This document shows positions 47,396-59,712 of a DNA stretch of 64,000 bases, piece after piece; the first letter of the stretch is position 1, and each line of letters starts with the position of its first letter. This DNA is from Hirudinaria manillensis. Its lineage: Eukaryota > Annelida > Clitellata > Hirudinida > Hirudinidae. The notes beneath the pieces were generated by a model. It was not told the origin of the DNA and made no database searches. It worked only from the letters and a program-made list of their open reading frames with translations. The stretch lies in the NCBI GenBank assembly GCA_034509925.1, contig CM067536.1:1755001-1819000 (forward strand), in the 5' to 3' direction. The position numbers were made by a program, and so were the translations under genes.

Positions 47396-50300
47396 CAAGG
47401 TATCACAATGGAGTACTTACTCGTATCTAAACATAATGACACAATACATCTCAAAATAATGACCACCATCTCTAATGAATGCCATTCAGGCTAATGAGTG
47501 CAATAATAACAATATAAATAACAATGCAATAATAAATTACTTGACTAATAATTATTATTATTATGCTAAATAAAGTTTATTTATAAAAATAATAGAAAAA
47601 GATCCTGTATGATTGTGATTGTTTGTGGCTACTTTCTGCTTAGCTAAAGCTTTACTTGTAAGTTTTAAGAAGGACTCTAGCATAAATTGAATTAATTAAT
47701 AATTATTAGTAGTAATAATAATTAATAATTAATTATAATTAATAATTAATTAATTAATTATTAATTAATAATAAATCTTAATTAATACAAGTTTTGTTAA
47801 AAAGATATTATCTTTAGAGATAACGTTTACACGAGAGAGATCATGTGTGATCATTTATCTTTACAACGTTTTTTGTCTCACAAACATTTCTAAAATCACT
47901 TAAAGATTATAAAGTCTGGTAAAATAATATAAATAATATACAAATAAAATTAAATAAAGAGAAATAAAATTAATTAAAATTAATTAAATTAAATTAAATA
48001 CTTCCTTAAACAAATCAATGACCACATCTTCTTTCAAGATTACCACAGCATGGTATAATAAAATACACGTAGGTATTTATTATTAACGTTTAAGTCACTC
48101 ATTATAGTTACTCAGCTACTGATTATAAAATCCGCTGGCTAAAAAATAATTTAAATCTTAGAATTAATTTTTAAAATATTTCCTCGGATTTTTCCTTTAT
48201 TCTTTATAATTATTTTTAAATTTTTCCAAATCAATGGCAAAACAAAGGAAAAAACCTTGCTAAATTTTTAGGTTCAAACCAGTCCATAATTATTAGCTTC
48301 TCATTGGTTCGAGAAATTTTAGGCATCAGATGTTCACAATAAAAACATGTTGCTGTTAAAGTTATTTCTCCATATTTGCAAATTACTGGACGAGCATCCT
48401 ATGAAAACTGAACTCAACTCAACTCCTGAATTCATTGAAATAACTTTGAAAAATAATTTTTAAGATATGTAAAAAAAAAACACTTATCTGTGCTGATCAA
48501 GAGAAGAATTCGAAAGAATATTTTGCCCTGACATGTCAAAACATGGGTTGGTTGAGTGCACAGGTAGAGGGGCTGAAAGATCCACTTTGAGTTTGAATTT
48601 CTAACAGTGGTTTCGAATTTACATTTTCGAGTATATTTTTTTTTATTTTGAAATTGTTAAAATTGTCGAAATAATATAAATAAAAAGATATCTTTTCTTT
48701 AACAATTTTAATTAAGAAATTATTAAATTTTGAATTTAAGTTCCCATTTAAATTATTATTTTATTATTTGCATTAATTATCAAGATATAAAACGTTAAAT
48801 CGATAACGTACGAACCCTTTGCACCAACGGTCATTGATCTTTTCTTTTTCAAAATTTTCAAATAACAATATCATTAAAATGAAATAATTCCTACAAATTC
48901 TTGCTCAGTTATTTAACAATGTTAGATTTAATCCAGATAAATCTATATAATTATTTCCATAAATAATATAATAATAATTGCTTGAGAGGCTTAAGGCAAT
49001 GTATAAACATGACGAACGATAATTTATAAAATTAAGATGAACAATCAATAAATTAAAATTATAAATTAAGAAATTAGGAAAAATAAAATAAAATATGAAA
49101 AACAACTTTATCCTAAAAAAATTTTAAATTTCTTCCATGTAATCCAGGATCCTTATCCAATCCTGTTCAGATTCACAAATAGACGCAGGAATCCGTTATT
49201 TCCCTTGGCATTGCTTCTGGAAAGGAAGTGTTTTGTGCCAGGAGAAGTGGTGAGGGTGGTGGAGGGGAGACTTGCCAAAGCCATCCTCAGGCACGCCAGG
49301 GTCATCAAGGTTGGTCTTTGACGTTCCCGAAGGAGAACTAAGTTTATTTTGAGTTTTTGTTGGGAATCATTTTTTATTATAACAATATGCCATTTAAAGA
49401 TTAGTTGTAATTTTATTTATTATATGTGTGGTTTGTTACGACATTATATTATTATTATTATGAGCTGTTTATATCATAGGATTGTTGTGTCTCAATAAGA
49501 TTCGCGTGCAGCAAATTTAAAGCGAAATAAATCAATTTCCACGCTTATCTTAGCACATTTAACAAGATATTCTAAACTAATCTTAACCTCCAAAAAACCA
49601 TCCAAATACTCGCACTGCCACCTACCCCTACTAACCTTGCCCACGAAAGGAGGTCACGTGCACAGGGCACCACAAGGGCACGTCGAAACAAGTCACCTAC
49701 GAAGAGCAAATAATAAAAGAGAGTCACAACCTGGTCGCCTATTCAGGGCAAGCCCTTCTCACCCTACCAGAAGATTTGACCCCAACGTCGAAATGTCCTT
49801 GTTGCTCTCCGGTTTACATAGGTTATCGCTTGGAGGTGAGAAATTCTATGAATTTTTCTAAAGAATGCTTTAAGTGCCATATTTAAAGCAATACCATTTT
49901 TAAATTTCGGGAACGGTAGCGATATTAAAACATTATTGATTAGCTGTTTAATTAATACTAATTAATTATCCAAAAACATAGTCATTGTCAATATCACAGT
50001 TAACTAAATTACCAACTGACATAAACAAACCTATCAATTTAACCTCAACCGAAATCATGTTCCCCTCATTAATATCCACGTTCGAAATCTACTGAACTAG
50101 AATATGAATTCAACTCCATACTTTCTTCCTCAGGTGGTTATCGAATGTGAATCCTCCACCTACGAAACCAGACTCGGCATCGTCATTGGAACGTCGGCTC
50201 TCAAGCAGACGACATCAGGTGGTTGTTGCACTTTGGAACCGTTTCTCGAGAAAGCCGCCAAGTTAGGCAGAAGGTCATCTTCTGTTTCCGACAACTCCAG

Positions 50301-51821
50301 CCCCTCACTTCCATCTCACATCTCCTCTGCTCATGAATTGGAAGACAAGCCAGACAGGAACAATTATTTCGTCTCTTGCAAGTCGAGTGGCGTTGACAGG
50401 CTGATGCTCGATCATTCCAGAAGCACTTACCTTACAACTTCCTTTAAGACTCTCGTGTTGCTGTCTCTTGCAGCCTCTTTTGTCATGCCCTTGCTAGGGA
50501 TACCTGCCCTCTTGCTGGCCAGTAAGTTATTATTATTATTAAAAATTGGAATGAATAAGTTATTATTAAAAATTGGAATGAATAAGTTATTATTAAAAAT
50601 TGGAATGAATAAGTTATTATTAAAAATTGGAATGAATAAGTTATTATTAAAAATTGGAATGAATAAGTTATTATTAAAAATTGGAATGAATAAGTTATTT
50701 GGAATGAATAAGTTATTATTAAAAATTGGAATGAATAAGTTATTATTAAAAATTGGAATGAATAAGTTATTATTAAAAATTGGAATGAATAATTTATTAT
50801 TAAAAATTGGAATGAATAAGTTATTATTATTTATGGAATAACTAAATAAGTTAAGAAATATTGTTAGGTTTTGATATAAAATGGAATTCTTTAAAGCGTT
50901 TACTGGACATTTGCAATAAAATTAAATTTATCCACAAAATGCATGCAGGACCATTGATACGGAGTATAATTTAAAAGAGTCTGATTTTCTGATTTTTCAA
51001 GAGATATTGTTACATAATAATAAATATAGGGAATAAAATAAAATGAAATACCCACAATTAATATATTATTATCTTGAAAATAATGGCACTTAAGGGCTTA
51101 ATATTTAATTGTGAAATGAGATTTTATTTATTGTTAATCAGATTTATTCAGTTTTATCGTAGAAATTCCAAGTTATTCATAACTTAAGAATGCCAAGGTT
51201 CATGAATGTGAACCAATAGGAGACCCGCATCAACCATTACTGCAGGACAAGTGCCTTGCATTGTGACCAAATTGTCTTTAAATCTTTGAGTCTTTGTTCT
51301 CATAAGAAAAAGACTTTCTATATGTAACCGTCAGCGAAGGGGAAAATGCCAATTGAATGCAGAATATTTTTCGAGTCGGCACGCTATAACGACATTAAGG
51401 CAATAATAACTTATGACGGTCTATTAAGCTTTACTGCATTGATTACGAGTTATGCCTCACTTTCCATTCCACATATCAATCATTGGACCATTTATACATG
51501 TATGTCTCTTATAGCTGAGTATCCTTCGGCCATAAGGAAATCAGTTAACGTATTTTAAACCAAATAAATAATTATTATCAGACATTCTTCTAGAATATTG
51601 AATGATCGCACCTGACAAATAAATCTAAAAACAAACCTAATTACGTAACCATTAATCACAATTTACTCCTTTTTTTTTCAGTTCTGTCGAAGAAATCCGA
51701 AAGCGGAAACAGGGCTTACTACTTCCTAAAGATATCCTACGGCTTCTCGCTTTCGTCATTTCTCGTCTGCTTCGTAATGGCAGCCGCTTTACCGGGCCTG
51801 CTCATAAATTTCTTCGACTGA
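46169..51821 (+). CDS. Alpha-arrestin-like protein with C-terminal two-helix (CD225-like) module
   Basis: Six exons: 46169-46301, 46523-47005, 49148-49309, 49650-49835, 50134-50521 and 51682-51821; about 496 residues. The arrestin N-lobe starts FRAGEEVKGEVQL and KVRGVVA, the second arrestin lobe includes FTNRRRNPLFPLALLLERK and FVPGEVVRVVEG, and the C-lobe ends with GYRLEVVIECE and TRLGIVIGTSAL, matching the V-x-Y-x-L...IGT pattern of ARRDC proteins. Such proteins are cytosolic adaptors that link receptors to ubiquitin ligases. Unusually, exon 5 continues past the arrestin fold into a Ser-rich linker and a hydrophobic helix (SLAASFVMPLLGIPALLLA). Exon 6 adds a second helix (FSLSSFLVCFVMAAALPGLL) and a stop. 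The pair with PLLGIPA and a short polar loop resembles CD225/dispanin. The junction at 50521 is a strong GTAAGT donor in phase 1. Exon 1 needs a one-base shift within 46274-46276 to read KVRG in frame. A poly-Asn/Ser insert interrupts the N-lobe. No PPxY motif was seen. Confidence 0.75.
46628..46793 (+). repeat. Coding CAA/AAC/AGC microsatellite (poly-Asn/Ser)
   Basis: Low-complexity trinucleotide DNA inside exon 2 of the arrestin-domain gene. It encodes Asn- and Ser-rich sequence between two beta strands of the arrestin N-lobe. All three plus frames stay open, which explains overlapping open frames here. Confidence 0.85.
47317..47393. repeat. (AAT)n microsatellite
   Basis: About 25 perfect AAT units in intron 2 of the arrestin-domain gene. 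Open frames of poly-Ile on both strands here are repeat artefacts. Confidence 0.95.
50524..50830 (+). repeat. 27-bp intronic minisatellite, about 11 copies
   Basis: Unit AAGTTATTATTAAAAATTGG plus AATGAAT. It begins at the donor splice site of exon 5 and runs about 300 bp into the intron; one copy is shortened near 50698. Because 27 is a multiple of three, the exon frame stays open through it (repeating LLLKIGMNK). The GTAAGT donor at 50522 and the matching phase of the exon at 51682 argue that it is intronic. Confidence 0.92.
50831..51681. other. Remainder of the last arrestin-gene intron
   Basis: About 850 bp after the minisatellite. AT-rich, ending in a TTTTTTTTTCAG acceptor. One open frame (51346-51558) has no supporting feature. 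Confidence 0.6.
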
Positions 51822-52632
51822 TCTCTGAATATAATTTCAAGTTTATTATCCAAATTAATCTCTGTATTTCCTGTTTGACTACAACAGCAAAAAACAATAA
51901 TAGTCACTCAGACCATCCCCATAAAACTGCAAGATTACAAAGTGTAGTTCACATTTAAACAATCAGCTTATAATCATCATCAGTAAATATCAAACTTCAG
52001 TACGTTATGGAATGCTCTAAACTGGAAAACCATTAATGTGGAAATAACTAACATTCCATGAAACCAAGCAACCAACAATAACACAAATCTGACAAACGAC
52101 AACAAAATAACTTTGGAAACAACTAATAGAGAGCAAACACTTACATCAACTACAAAGGTTATGGCACGATGTTTCGTATTAAAACAAACATTAAATGCAT
52201 TTGACACGTCAGTAACAAACAAATCCATCAAAGATTGAAATTCAAACGAATTTTAAACCAAATATTCAGAAACTCCTGATTCAAAAATCAAGTCCTCTGC
52301 AGAAAAACACCAAAAATTTCAGTTCATCTCGAAGGCAGTGCAAGGCAAATGAGATATTGAATATTTAATGTCAGTAACAAACAATGAATTTTTAATAAAT
52401 CGAGTCAATTTGATCTCTTTTAAGAGCAAAACAATCACTGAAATCCAACCATAATTTTTAATATTAATTTTTTAAACCTCCACATGAAAAGCAAAACAAC
52501 TTTTAATTCTTAAAAAATAAAACAAAAACAAAACAAAGCAAACAAAACAAGAATCGTGGTTTCAAAAACAAGGTTTCATAAATTTCTGAATCTATTTTTT
52601 GCTCCTGGAAAACCCCCCCTGGTTTATCAGTT
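51822..52632. other. Convergent 3' flanks of the arrestin-domain and GH27 genes
   Basis: About 810 bp between opposing stop codons, so it should contain both 3' UTRs. No coding feature was seen. The minus-strand open frame at 51980-52231 lacks similarity to anything I know. Confidence 0.5.
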
Positions 52633-55600
52633 TCACAGTGGGGTGGCCTTCCCGAAGAAGACTCCCGACGGATTGACGTCGACGGTGAAAACATCGTCCG
52701 GTTTGAAATTCCCGATCTTCCGATCCCCGAAGACCTCGGATATTCGGTACCCTTCGGGCTTCGAGAATCCGAGGGCACTCAGTTTGATGGAGAACCTACG
52801 GGGTACTTCGTCGCCGGAGCTCAAGAAGGCGAACCCGAAGGAGCCCTCGGGCAGTAGGGGACGCGTCCACACCTGAATCTCGCCGGCCTGGTTCAATGGA
52901 GCGACGAGCCGATCAATAGAGCGATGATTGATAACACAATAATGCTTTGATTAATCGACAAAATTGACTATAATTAGTAACCAGATTAATTATAAAGTAT
53001 TAATCAATAAATGCAAAAAAATGTTCAATTTAAAATTGATAATTGACTATAATTAGTCAACAAAATAACAAATGTAATAAATAATAAAATAACTAAATTA
53101 ATTAATTAATTAAAGTAAAGGATTAACTAAATAATCAATTCATTTATCGCAAGCAATTATAAACTCACCTGGAGAATCCTCTTTCCTGGCTTCCCCAACT
53201 TGTCCTGATTAATTTCGATGGCTCCTTTGTTGAGCAGGATCTCTCTTGACGAAGGTCTGATGGTCGTCAGGTTGACCGACATAACCAGAGGGGATGGCAT
53301 CAGACTCCAAAGGGCCATCTGGGTCCTTTCCTGGTCATGGCTCAGTCCGAAGTTTCCTATGATGAGCTGCAAAAGAGTTTTGTAAAGATGTGATGATTCG
53401 GTGGACCATTTAGAAATTCTTTCAAGTAGAAATGTAAGCAGACTGGTAGAAAATAAGTTTTTTTCTTTTGCATTTGTGTTTGCAAAAATATTCCTAGCCA
53501 TGGATTGACAATTTAACAACGACATGATTGGATTGTCATCATTGAGTTGATAACTCTGCATCCAAGCGATTCAATCATGGAGTCATGTTGTGAAATTATG
53601 ACGTTTCAATCGTGAGTTATAACAAATGTACCATTGCCTTGGTAATCAAAAGCTATAAACCAACCATACAAAAAACCAACCAAACCAGCCAATCAACCAA
53701 TCAATCAACCAACCAATCAACAAACCAACCAACTGACTAACCAATCGATCGACCAACCATGTCAGCATCGTAGAAGCTTCCAGGTCCGACGACTTTGGTG
53801 AAGTTTGTTTTGTCGTCTCCCTCGCAGTTGATGATGCTGAGGAGACTCTCCCACGAGTCATCGATGTCGTGACAGTTCCTGAACGTGTTGCAGTGCATGG
53901 CGACCATCGCATAGTCAGGCTGTCAAACAATGGACAGACGGATGGATGGATGGAAGCGTGAAAGATGGTCAGAGTGGAGTGAAAGAAACAATAACTTTTT
54001 TTATTTGAGATGCAATATGAATTATTTGAAGGAGTGAAAGAAAAGACAGATGAATGAATGGATGAATTTTGAGAGTAAGATGCAAGGAAATTATACTTAA
54101 AATTATAATTATATTATAAAATTAGTTTTCCTCCAAAAACATTCATGGTATCAAAGGTAAATTTCATCCCATCAAAATTCCATGCATCTTATGCTTCTCA
54201 TGATTATAACAGCAACGGTGGTTTTGACAGATGATTCAAAATAAACGTTTTGCAAATGTAAATACCACAGCAATATGTTATTAAATCCTGATTATGTTGT
54301 AAAACGCAGCAAATCTAAAATAAACTAACAGTTTTCTTGACATACTCCTGGTAGCATGGCCAGTCACAGTGATAAATCATGGGCCTTCCTGTCTTATTCA
54401 AGTATTGACCCATCTCTGGGTAAGCTGAAATGAATTTTGGGACTTGGAGAATCGTTTGCTAACATTTTCTAGATTTGATATAAAATCGTAAATGGAAGGT
54501 TTTGCTCATTTTTACCTCTTGCCTGCTTTCCACTATCCATATTTTGGGATTACGCATAAAAATGATAAGGATTATGTAAATGTTAAATTACAAAATACTA
54601 ATTTATAATGAATTGTCCAAGCAGACGTAATTCAAAAAGTCAGGCAATCATATTTAATAAGACCAGAAATTAACAAACACCGACCATTCTTCAACAACAA
54701 TCTGATTAACCAATTAACTATTAATTCTGCAATTAGCAAAAACATTATCAAAAACTACAAAAATAAAAATTATTCCTAAACACAGAGATGGCAATAGATC
54801 TGCGAAACTTTTAGAAATGAGAAACAAACCCAGATGGTACTTTTCGACATCGTAGTTGCATCCGTCCAGTTTCAAAAAGTCCACGTTCCACTCGGCAAAT
54901 GTCTTGGCATCCTCCTCGAAGTGGAACTCCGAGCCGGGATATCCGGCGCAGGAGAGGTGTCCGACGTCGGAGTAGATGCCGAACTTGAGTCCCTTGTTGT
55001 GGATCTGAAGAACGGATAAGAATGGATTAACAATTAATTGTCATTTAGTCCTAACAATTTTATAATTCTAATGGTTGTATTATTTAGATTAACCAATTAT
55101 TATTACTACAATGTTTTTGAGCTGTCCAAGATATGAATGACTTTGTCTATTTAAGATTTATTATGCTTGATACAAATAAAATATGGTAACTCTCACTAAT
55201 TACAGTATGATTTTTAAACTTATTTCCCATATCACTAAATCAATAACAACTTGTCCAAAACATTCTCCAATCATGCAATCCAAATTCAGTTGCACTTCTT
55301 TAAACTATAACCATAATTCAACCCACCCATCTATCAAGATATCTATAAGGTATATTATGCATATACTAGGTATACTATGTATATACTAGGTATAGTCTTA
55401 CGTAATCGGCCAGTTTTTTAATTCCACTAGGAAACCTCTTTGGATCGGCCTGGAGTCTGCCGTTGGCATCCCTCGTCGGAGCTTGCCAGCAGTCGTCAAT
55501 CATCAGGTAATTGTATCCGGCTGCCAGGTAGCCCCCCTTTGCCATTTCGTCTGCTGTTCTCATGAACAGCTTCTCACTGAAAGAGAAGTTTAAGACATTG

Positions 55601-55834
55601 AACCACAATTCATAGTATGCAAAATGTTATAGTGAGAGTTTAGATTGCTCTCAGTATTTATGCAATATTTATACTATTATACCTTATGCAGTCGTCCGGA
55701 TAATTGTCGCAGTCCACTGTGCATCTGTAACGTTCCCAGCTCATCCATCCCATCAACGGAGTTCTGCCCAAACCGTTGTCGAGAGCAGAAACCGAACAAG
55801 CAAGAAACAGGCACAAGCATGCCAGCCTCGACAT
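52633..55834 (-). CDS. GH27 alpha-galactosidase / alpha-N-acetylgalactosaminidase
   Basis: Seven minus-strand exons: 55834-55683, 55576-55402, 55004-54830, 54424-54330, 53919-53758, 53366-53169 and 52887-52633. All phases close: 403 residues. It hydrolyses terminal alpha-linked galactose or N-acetylgalactosamine from glycolipids and glycoproteins in the lysosome or, if secreted, outside the cell. Seen: signal peptide [17 protein letters not shown], chosen over upstream in-frame ATGs because it gives a normal leader; the family start [31 protein letters not shown]; the nucleophile in LKLDGCN (Asp about 156); the acid/base in CHDIDDSW (first Asp about 217); [10 protein letters not shown]; and EINQDKLGK. 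The substrate-selecting loop reads HCDWPCY. Human GLA has Glu and Leu there and NAGA has Ser and Ala, so specificity cannot be assigned. The exons are clearly richer in G and C than the surrounding introns. It is convergent with the arrestin-domain gene. Confidence 0.93.
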
Positions 55835-58480
55835 TTCCAATTTGTTTTCGAGATACTTATTGATTAATTTCGATTTAAATATGTAGTCTCGATGGATCGA
55901 TGCAGCCAAAACTTCACGAGTCTTCTCTTACGAAACTCATGTAGTACCTAATTAGACAAAGCCCAAAATAGCTTCAGGCTCGCTTAGAAACCAGGTCAAT
56001 AAAATGTGACTAAACATCATTTGACCCTACAGCCGTAATTCGTATTTTTCTTCTTTAATAATAATTACTCACTATTAAATTGATTATAAAATTTTTCAAA
56101 GAATTGCATTTAAAAAAATAATATTACATTTTTCTACGTGGTAAGGATTGTCACTTAACAATAATGAAAATCTTTATCCAAGAAATATAAATTCGAATAA
56201 TCAATAAATTGCATTTATAAGTTTTTATTTGAGTCATTTTCACACGAATCTTGCGAAGACCTGAATAAACATGAAAAGTTAGTTGGATGAAATGCATTTT
56301 ATTTCTTATCTGAAATAAACTGAGATTATAATCATTACAAAAGAGCCCCAAGGACTCGTTTTTGTTTTGTTTTCCATAGATTTCAAACTTTATTCAATCT
56401 CTTCCAAGATTTCGACTAAAATTTAGTCACACACGAGGTCATATTCTACGTAATAATGAAATTATGGGACATCCAAGTTTGAACAACTCAATCATGGATA
56501 ATTTTTAATACGTTGTAAAGAGGCAATGGACGAAAACTTTAATATTCAACTGCTTTTCAATATGGTAAAATGAAAATTCTACAATTTTTACGGAAATCTA
56601 TAACAGTGGAGGGAAGCAAGGTTAATAATATTAATTATCCATTGTACTTTGGCTTATTTTACCAGTTATTGTAATGTCCATGGATGTAATAAACGCGTAA
56701 TAAAGCCCTATAATAATGGTATCAATAACCGATTTCTATTGGAAGACTCGATGCTAATAAAACACTCACAAAATGACGATGTTCTTAAAAATAGAAATAT
56801 CATTCATTAAATTTAAATTCTGTAGAGACGAAGAAGCCTACAATGTGATCATTCGTTTACGAGAACTTGAAATTTGAAATAAGTTGAAGTCAACGTTAGT
56901 GAATTTCAAAAATCAAGAAAAGACATCAAAACGATCTGAAATTTGTTGAAAGCTCATGGATAAAGCAAAGTATTTTCCATCTCGGAACAGCTGGACAATA
57001 TCTCTTGGACGATCTGAATGTCTAAAAAACTGTTAAAATGAAATATCAGAGACGATTACAACTAGCTAAAATGTTAATATCTAGAAGTAACGAACCATTC
57101 GCACTTACACGTAACATGTACGAAAGACAAGTGAATTGTATAATCGCCGGTTAGCACAAACTCTGCAGTTGAAGTTGCAAACCAAAGGAAAAAAAATTTC
57201 AATATAATTCAAATAAATTTGGAAAATTCAATCAGATTGGGAGGGGAAGGGGTGTGGGTGGAATGTTCAAGAAATGGTACCGACATTTCATCGTTCAAAA
57301 TTTTCTCTGAAAGATCTTTGAACTCGCCTCTAGTTTTTTTTTCCAAGGATGGGATTTCAATGTATGAAAGGTACATTGTTATTGCCTCGGTAAGAGCTAC
57401 AAGCACTTCTTGAGTCAACTCAATCCATTCAAGTTCAACGGGTCGAGATGGAAGGATCCACCTCAATGAGATGACACCAATCTTGTAATTCTTGATTCAT
57501 TCGATTGACTCAGACCAGGAGCCAAGAAGGTATTCCAGTTTCGAGAGAAATACACATACATGTACGTATATGAGACTGCGTTGAGGTGGTCTTATAAAAA
57601 TATCACATAGGTTAGAAAGAAAATGCAACATCTAGAGTGACTAGTACCCATGAGACAAACAATAATTAATCATTTCCATATTTACAACTCCTTTCTAAAG
57701 ATATTTTCGACAAGAAGAAAATCTACTTTTGGTCGAAGGTATCGTAAGCACAAGTCTAAGAATGCAAAGCTTCTCAAGACAGCGTCAACCTATCTTATAC
57801 AATAATATCTCTCCCAAGTCATCTGTCTCCAAACTTTGTCGCATCCACAATAAGTCCATGCCAATCTCTCTCATTCACGATGCTTTGAAAAGCCCTAAAC
57901 ACTGAAAAGATAAAGGAAGACAGAATCAAGGACCAAGAAACCAAAACAGTGGCACGTTCTAAGCTTCTAAGTTGCTAATCATGGAGAAGATCAGAAGAGA
58001 ATTTGAGATCATAGGCTTTGACAAACGACAGCACTGAATCGAATAAATGGTATAGCGAAATATTATTTACAACACCCACGCTCGATGTACGTCAAAATTA
58101 TATTAATACAAATATAATAGCAATTAACATTATTATTACTACTACTAGTACTATTAGTACTATTAATAGTGAGGTTCCGCGCATATTGAATATCCATCTC
58201 ATCTTGTATTCAAATCTCACATATCGCGATCACTATCTATCTAAGACAAAACTATGTATTTGAGGAGCAAACGTCGATCGCTTTACAGCAAAACACCTTC
58301 TAAAAAAAATAAATAAAAACGGATGAAAAATAGTTCCAGCACTGCCGCCATTCATCACCTTGAGACGGTTCAATAAGTAATAAGTAAGATAAGAGAGCCA
58401 AATATTCGACTATGGAAATATTCAACTTAGGGTTCGCCTTCTGCTTCAGTAGAGAACCAATATAGAAAGGCACATGTGCC
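55835..58480. other. Intergenic 2.6 kb, no gene supported
   Basis: Upstream flank of the GH27 gene and beyond. One minus-strand open frame at 57209-57466 has a protein-like composition (for example ELTQEVLVALTEAITMYLSY) but no splice partner or domain that I recognise. The rest is AT-rich without signals. Confidence 0.45.
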
Positions 58481-59145
58481 CAGCTTGTCACCAAATTCTA
58501 TTGTCACGACAAGATTCTGCAGCAGGCGCCCCAATGCGTTTCTTTCTCTCTCTAATTTTTTTTTGCCGGTTATTGAATGTTTTCCAGGCGACAAGTCGCC
58601 TGAAGAAGCGGCGACGGCGACGGCAAAGTAGTCGCGACATCGTATAATGAAAGATTGATGGCTTAATCACTGTTGAGAAGACAACATGGCGATGTGAAAC
58701 TCGCTAGGCGGACGTCTTCGTTTCAATTCTAATTGGCATCGCGAACGTCGAAAATAACGGCAAAGAAAGAGTGAGAGAAACGCAAAGAGAAAGAAAGAAA
58801 GAGAGAGAAATAAAGAAGCGACGAATTTTAGGAACAAAAAAATGTTCAAAAATGTTCTCTGGAATCGAATGCCTCTGCTAAATTTTAAGTGCATTTCCTC
58901 TCGTTTCTCTCGATTCTAATGGCGAACGTGAAAGCGGAACTCCGACACAACACTGAACGTGATAAATCTCTACCCAATCAAAACAGCCACTTAGTCTCTC
59001 TACCCAATGAAACCAGCCACTTAGTCTCTCTACCCAATGAAACCAGCCATCATCAGCCCATAAAATTCATGAATCCGTCGCTGACTTTTCTCACAGCAAC
59101 GGTAGGGCGCCTTAACGTTCCCATGACAACGTTATTTAGAACCTG
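58481..59145. promoter_or_regulatory. GC/CpG-richer, pyrimidine-rich block; possible promoter or UTR
   Basis: This block stands out from the AT-rich surroundings: CGGCGACGGCGACGGC near 58610, ACATGGCGATG near 58683 and a GAAAGAGAGAG tract near 58780-58810. Short open frames on both strands have compositions set by these repeats. It could be a promoter or UTR of a gene extending beyond what I can model. The call rests on composition only. Confidence 0.3.
58968..59049 (+). repeat. Tandem repeat, 30-bp unit, about 3 copies
   Basis: Unit CTACCCAATGAAACCAGCCA plus CTTAGTCTCT. On the plus strand the unit is in frame and would encode LPNETSHLVS repeats inside an open frame (58889-59242). No evidence shows that the frame is translated. 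Confidence 0.85.
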
Positions 59146-59340
59146 TTACACGCTAGAACCAACGGTGTCTTGGGCTGGTACCCCCTTGGCCACTTCCCCG
59201 TCCGGCGACTGTCCGGTCGACTGCTGGCTGGCCGCACGTTGAGCCATGGCTACCATGGAGGCGAACGATGGTTTGCCTCGATAAGGCAGCTTTGGGGCAA
59301 CTGGAACTGTCGGTTCTTGGAAAACGTTGGCGACTCGGAT
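59146..59340 (-). CDS. Possible terminal exon, unrecognised minus-strand gene
   Basis: After a plausible acceptor (CTCCGCAG) the minus strand stays open for 64 codons to a TAA at 59148-59146. It starts IRVANVFQEPTVPVAPKLPY and ends in a Gln/Ser/Gly-rich tail (DTVGSSV). Base composition is much richer in GC than the flanks, as in other exons here. No upstream partner exon could be established: the adjoining sequence is the (AAT)n array and beyond. I do not recognise the protein. Confidence 0.35.
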   Translation of the reverse strand: MRVANVFQEPTVPVAPKLPYRGKPSFASMVAMAQRAASQQSTGQSPDGEVAKGVPAQDTVGSSV

Positions 59341-59466
59341 CTGCGGAGTTGGAAATATTTTAGCTGGAATAAGAAATCGTATTGGGGCTTTGAAAGGGCA
59401 ATGTTTATAATCTCAAATTTTGCTTAAATGTAAATGAGAATAAAATGACTTGAAGTGCATGTTTTA

Positions 59467-59663
<197 letters not shown>

Positions 59664-59712
59664 TCATTTATATAGCGCCACGCGCGTGAGCTTCAGGGGC
59701 GCTTTGCAAGTC
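59664..59712. mobile_element. TATAGCGCC-type dispersed element fragment, copy 2
   Basis: TCATTTATATAGCGCC, then ACGCGCGTGAGC, then GGGGCGCTTTGCAAG. The same 16-base start and same position after an (AAT)n tract as 27705-27750. GCGCC and GGCGC form a small inverted repeat around a 15-16-bp loop. Confidence 0.5.

Noticed and set aside
50522-50841. Extension of arrestin exon 5 through the 27-bp repeats as normal coding sequence
   Set aside because: A strong GTAAGT donor at 50522 and a phase-matched, conserved-looking helix exon at 51682 make intron status more likely; kept only as a possible retained-intron form.
57209-57466. Minus-strand open frame of 85 codons
   Set aside because: Composition is protein-like, but there is no acceptor, partner exon or known motif, so it is mentioned only as part of the intergenic region.
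58667-58894. Minus-strand open frame rich in Phe, Leu and Ser
   Set aside because: Follows from the GAAAGAGA-type purine tract; looks like a membrane protein only by composition.
58968-59049. CRISPR-like short regular repeats
   Set aside because: Three contiguous 30-bp copies without spacers, in a eukaryotic genome; a simple tandem repeat.
59170-59427. Plus-strand open frame of 85 codons
   Set aside because: Overlaps the more convincing minus-strand exon candidate at 59340-59146 and lacks splice signals.
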